Of a stretch of DNA of 64,000 nt, positions 63,008-64,000 are shown in pieces; within the stretch, counting starts at the first letter, position 1, and every line of letters starts with the position of its first letter. The stretch comes from Flavobacterium taihuense (GTDB lineage: Bacteria; Bacteroidota; Bacteroidia; Flavobacteriales; Flavobacteriaceae), in assembly GCF_019351435.1 (NCBI RefSeq), contig NZ_JAHWYN010000011.1:1-64000 (forward strand). Direction: 5' to 3'. The notes beneath the pieces were generated by a model. It was not told where the DNA came from, ran no database searches, and saw only the letters and a program-made list of their open reading frames with translations. A program made the translations under genes and the position numbers.

Positions 63008-63805
63008 CTATAGTTTTTGAAATGCCTTTATGAGTTCATGAATGGGTTTTAATGAAATTTCGGTACCACTTTCTCCATTCTCAGCATAATCGAAAGGGTT
63101 GTCGAGGTCTTTAATCAATAAAAACATATAAGAAATCAAAAAAGTAACTAGCAGGGTAAAAAATAGGGCGACATAAAAAGGCTCAATCTTTATAATGATT
63201 AAGGAGAATGCAATTAAAAATCCCATTGCTTCCAAGATAGCGTAAGCCGAACCAATAAAGTTCGTATCTCTGATAGTATCAATTCTTAGGATCATTTTGC
63301 GGATGTTGTTTTGCTCATTTTTTATTTTGATGAGATAACCTGGTTGAATACCTTCGTTGTCTAATTCAATAATAAAGTCATTCATTTGGCTTATTTTGTC
63401 CAGCATTCTTGCAGTGGTTTCTCTTTTGTAAAACCAATCCATTAACGAAGTAGCAAATCCTTTTTGGAAGGCGATGAATTGAAAAGCATTTTGTGATTTT
63501 TTGCCTTTGTAAATGGTATATGCATCATCGTATATTGATTTTATGGCTGCCGAAAGTTCGCTTGGCAATTTTTCACTTTCCTTGTAATCGGAAAGAACTC
63601 CGCTGATAAGAAACCCAATTAAAAAGATAGTTCCGGCTATTAAACTGGTAAATAAGGCATTTAATTCGAGAACTTCTAACTCAAAATGATGGGATAAAAA
63701 CTTTAACAAGGCGACAAAAAGAATGACGGGAATAATTCGGAAAGCAATAGACCATTTTTGCCAAATTTTATTGGACTTTTTTTTAATCGTTTTTGGTATT
63801 TTCAT
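63008..63805 (-). CDS. Bestrophin-like (DUF4239) membrane protein
   Basis: A 265-residue membrane protein. The first two membrane segments (IIPVILFVALLKFL and ALFTSLIAGTIFLIGFLISGVL) are followed by the DUF4239-type domain with YKESEKLPSEL, then a helical cytoplasmic region, and finally YVALFFTLLVTFLISYMFLLIKDLDNPFDY, which matches the end of the bestrophin-like domain. Such proteins resemble anion channels; the bacterial function is unknown. It is monocistronic. Its promoter was not identified. Confidence 0.7.
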   Translation of the reverse strand: MKIPKTIKKKSNKIWQKWSIAFRIIPVILFVALLKFLSHHFELEVLELNALFTSLIAGTIFLIGFLISGVLSDYKESEKLPSELSAAIKSIYDDAYTIYKGKKSQNAFQFIAFQKGFATSLMDWFYKRETTARMLDKISQMNDFIIELDNEGIQPGYLIKIKNEQNNIRKMILRIDTIRDTNFIGSAYAILEAMGFLIAFSLIIIKIEPFYVALFFTLLVTFLISYMFLLIKDLDNPFDYAENGESGTEISLKPIHELIKAFQKL

Positions 63806-63944
63806 TTAAGTTTTGAGGTTTATTGTAAATGTTTAAAGTTTGCAAATTTCGAGGATTTAACTTTGAATTTCAAATTTATTATTTCATTTATTTTGGCATT
63901 TACAGACTTTAGTGACAAGTTAAAAATCATTGGGTAATAAAAAA

Positions 63945-63972
63945 AAACCTGTTCGATTGCTTGAACAGGTTT
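63945..63972 (-). terminator. Terminator of a leftward gene beyond the window
   Basis: AAACCTGTTC (63945-63954) and GAACAGGTTT (63963-63972) form a perfect 10-bp stem; the A-run to its left makes it a leftward terminator, so a leftward gene should end just beyond the right edge. Confidence 0.6.
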
Positions 63973-64000
63973 AGGATATTTAAAAAGTAATTCAGCTTTA

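Overview
The window reads as a chromosomal segment of a Flavobacterium-like member of the Bacteroidota. The evidence is the AT-rich composition, promoters of the TTG-N17-23-TAnnTTTG type, near absence of Shine-Dalgarno sequences, a tmRNA tag ending in NYALAA, a type IX secretion sorting tail on a broken secreted protein, and gene content typical of flavobacteria (CreD, DUF1361, PRTRC genes, YeeE pair, YhhN, M16 protease). The identification is by recognition only; no search was run.

Positions 1 to about 12,545 are an integrated mobile element. It opens with the end of an IS21-type insertion sequence that has cut off the ATPase half of a Gabija nuclease (GajA); the helicase GajB is intact. On the other strand follows a higher-GC block of PRTRC genes (ThiF, B, F, C, E) with a DUF932 protein and a single-strand-binding protein, all tightly packed. 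A 0.9 kb repeat-rich non-coding stretch, a Fic-domain gene with a small partner, a small histone-H1-like gene and a tyrosine recombinase complete the element. The recombinase lies immediately beyond the 3' end of tmRNA (ssrA), the probable integration site.

Positions 12,546 to 24,232 return to chromosomal genes: tmRNA, a decayed cyanophycinase-like secreted protein, a serine hydrolase lipoprotein, a saccharopine-dehydrogenase-like enzyme, fumarase C, an M16 peptidase and an aspartate/glutamate racemase.

Positions 24,233 to 38,124 form one long same-strand metabolic cluster: PEP synthase, a formate-dehydrogenase-type molybdoenzyme, an acetyl-CoA synthetase-like ligase, an HtrA protease, 2-oxoacid dehydrogenase E1 alpha, E1 beta and E2, a lone acyl carrier protein and a site-2 protease, with two small zinc-finger-like proteins inserted. 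No E3 is present. Together these genes interconvert formate, acetate, pyruvate, PEP and acetyl-CoA, with envelope proteolysis attached.

Positions 38,347 to 39,706 hold the most interesting element: a retron-type reverse transcriptase preceded by a structured non-coding RNA with the layout of an msr-msd, and no recognisable effector gene.

The rest is mostly core: a DnaJ/CbpM pair, an Mla-type lipid transport operon, cysteine desulfurase, an EamA-type transporter, Smr protein, a CreD/DUF1361 operon and a YiiX/regulator operon that share one palindromic operator, kdsA, a YeeE pair, YhhN, a sterol desaturase, prmA-clpS, a TPR protein and a bestrophin-like membrane protein.
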